Position numbers and translations under genes: made by a program
NCBI RefSeq assembly: GCF_030540545.1
Contig: NZ_JAUNVZ010000007.1
Span: 1-64,000 of the forward strand
Direction: 5' to 3'
From: Rothia sp. (in: high G+C Gram-positive bacteria)
GTDB lineage: Bacteria > Actinomycetota > Actinomycetes > Actinomycetales > Micrococcaceae
Length of the DNA: 64,000 nucleotides
Part shown: one piece after another, positions 63,764 to 64,000 of the stretch
Layout: each line of letters begins with the position of its first letter
Numbering within the stretch: position 1 is the stretch's first letter
The notes under the pieces: generated by a model
Seen by the model: only the letters and a program-made list of their open reading frames with translations
Told to the model about the DNA's origin: nothing
The model's database searches: none

Positions 63764-63913
63764 TTAGCGAGCGCACATCTGCTTCAGATGCTTCTTAGTT
63801 GCTTCCAAGGTATTCTTAAAGTTGCCCCTGCGTGAGCGAGGGGCAGCCACAATACGGAGCTTATCAACAAAGTTCTTAGGAACGCTATTTAACTTCTGAA
63901 TTACCTTGTACAT
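63764..63913 (-). CDS. 49-residue basic small protein
   Basis: GGAGGAGAG lies just before ATG 63913 and selects this start. The product (MYKVIQKLNSVPKNF, ending KKHLKQMCAR) is strongly basic, with helical potential and no hydrophobic segment. No family recognised. Near the window end, so its context cannot be judged. Confidence 0.55.
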   Translation of the reverse strand: MYKVIQKLNSVPKNFVDKLRIVAAPRSRRGNFKNTLEATKKHLKQMCAR

Positions 63914-64000
63914 AGGCTCTCCTCCATCGCTGATAAGTGAATCACCTACCCAATTGCACAAACCGGGACGAAGAGCATACACACGGAAGCCGCAGGTCTG

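Overview
The window reads as chromosomal DNA of a high-GC Gram-positive actinobacterium, most likely a Rothia-like member of the Micrococcaceae. The evidence is the actinobacterial gene set (GlbO-type globin, PdtaR-like REC-ANTAR regulator, DUF948/DUF6167-type pair next to alaS, rpsP-khpA-rimM-trmD block, RNase E/G with long extensions, ileS under a T-box), the frequent GTG starts, and the Ala/Glu/Pro-rich tails. No rRNA operon, prophage, insertion sequence or CRISPR array was seen. The species assignment is inference.

Layout. 1-1340 is the 3' part of a Ser/Thr/Ala-rich, probably exported protein. It faces mltG across about 880 bp that hold a long palindrome and a multi-helix segment that looks like an unannotated structured RNA. 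2217-21391 is almost entirely minus strand: mltG, ruvX, alaS, two small membrane proteins, an unrecognised 401-aa gene with an iron-box-like site, aroB-aroK-aroC-aroE (shikimate pathway), RNase E/G, nusB-efp and rpsD, with a plus-strand VKOR-family gene between. 22241-26849 is an accessory defence island set between rpsD and folC: a HEPN/Abi-type gene, two small orphan ORFs, a duplicated ~100-bp terminator-containing segment, and an MmeI-family restriction-methylation enzyme whose 5' end carries a (CA)10 tract. 26997-36065 holds folC, ileS with its T-box leader, tig, tRNA-Pro, tRNA-Gly, nei and rpiB. 36346-48034 is a mixed metabolic and stress region (pepN, SGNH hydrolase, globin, thioesterase, MmcQ, aldo-keto reductase, HdeD-like, ettA, ABM). 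48351-50631 is the rpsP-khpA-rimM-trmD operon. 50943-59054 holds SRPBCC, an Rrf2-SDR pair, an acyltransferase, a DAACS symporter, a thioesterase, the ANTAR regulator, tRNA-Leu and pyk. 59464-63913 holds a flavodoxin-like protein, the RNase P RNA, yaaA and two exported proteins, one with SLH-like repeats.

How genes work together. Many neighbours overlap by 1-4 bases (ruvX/mltG, DUF948/DUF6167, aroC/aroK, efp/nusB, thioesterase/small membrane protein), so translational coupling is the rule. The aro genes supply successive steps from DAHP to chorismate. rpsP, khpA, rimM and trmD act on ribosome and tRNA maturation. The most notable signal is the MmeI-type gene. A near-consensus -10 box sits 7 nt before an ATG that directly precedes the CA tract. 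With 10 repeats this ATG is out of frame and meets a stop after 15 codons, while 9 or 12 repeats would open the gene. It therefore looks like a phase-variable restriction-modification switch captured in the OFF state. Other leads are two structured RNA-like segments (about 1558-1910 and 4489-4623), a 17-base motif shared by the efp and rpsD leaders, and a 59-bp palindrome present twice.
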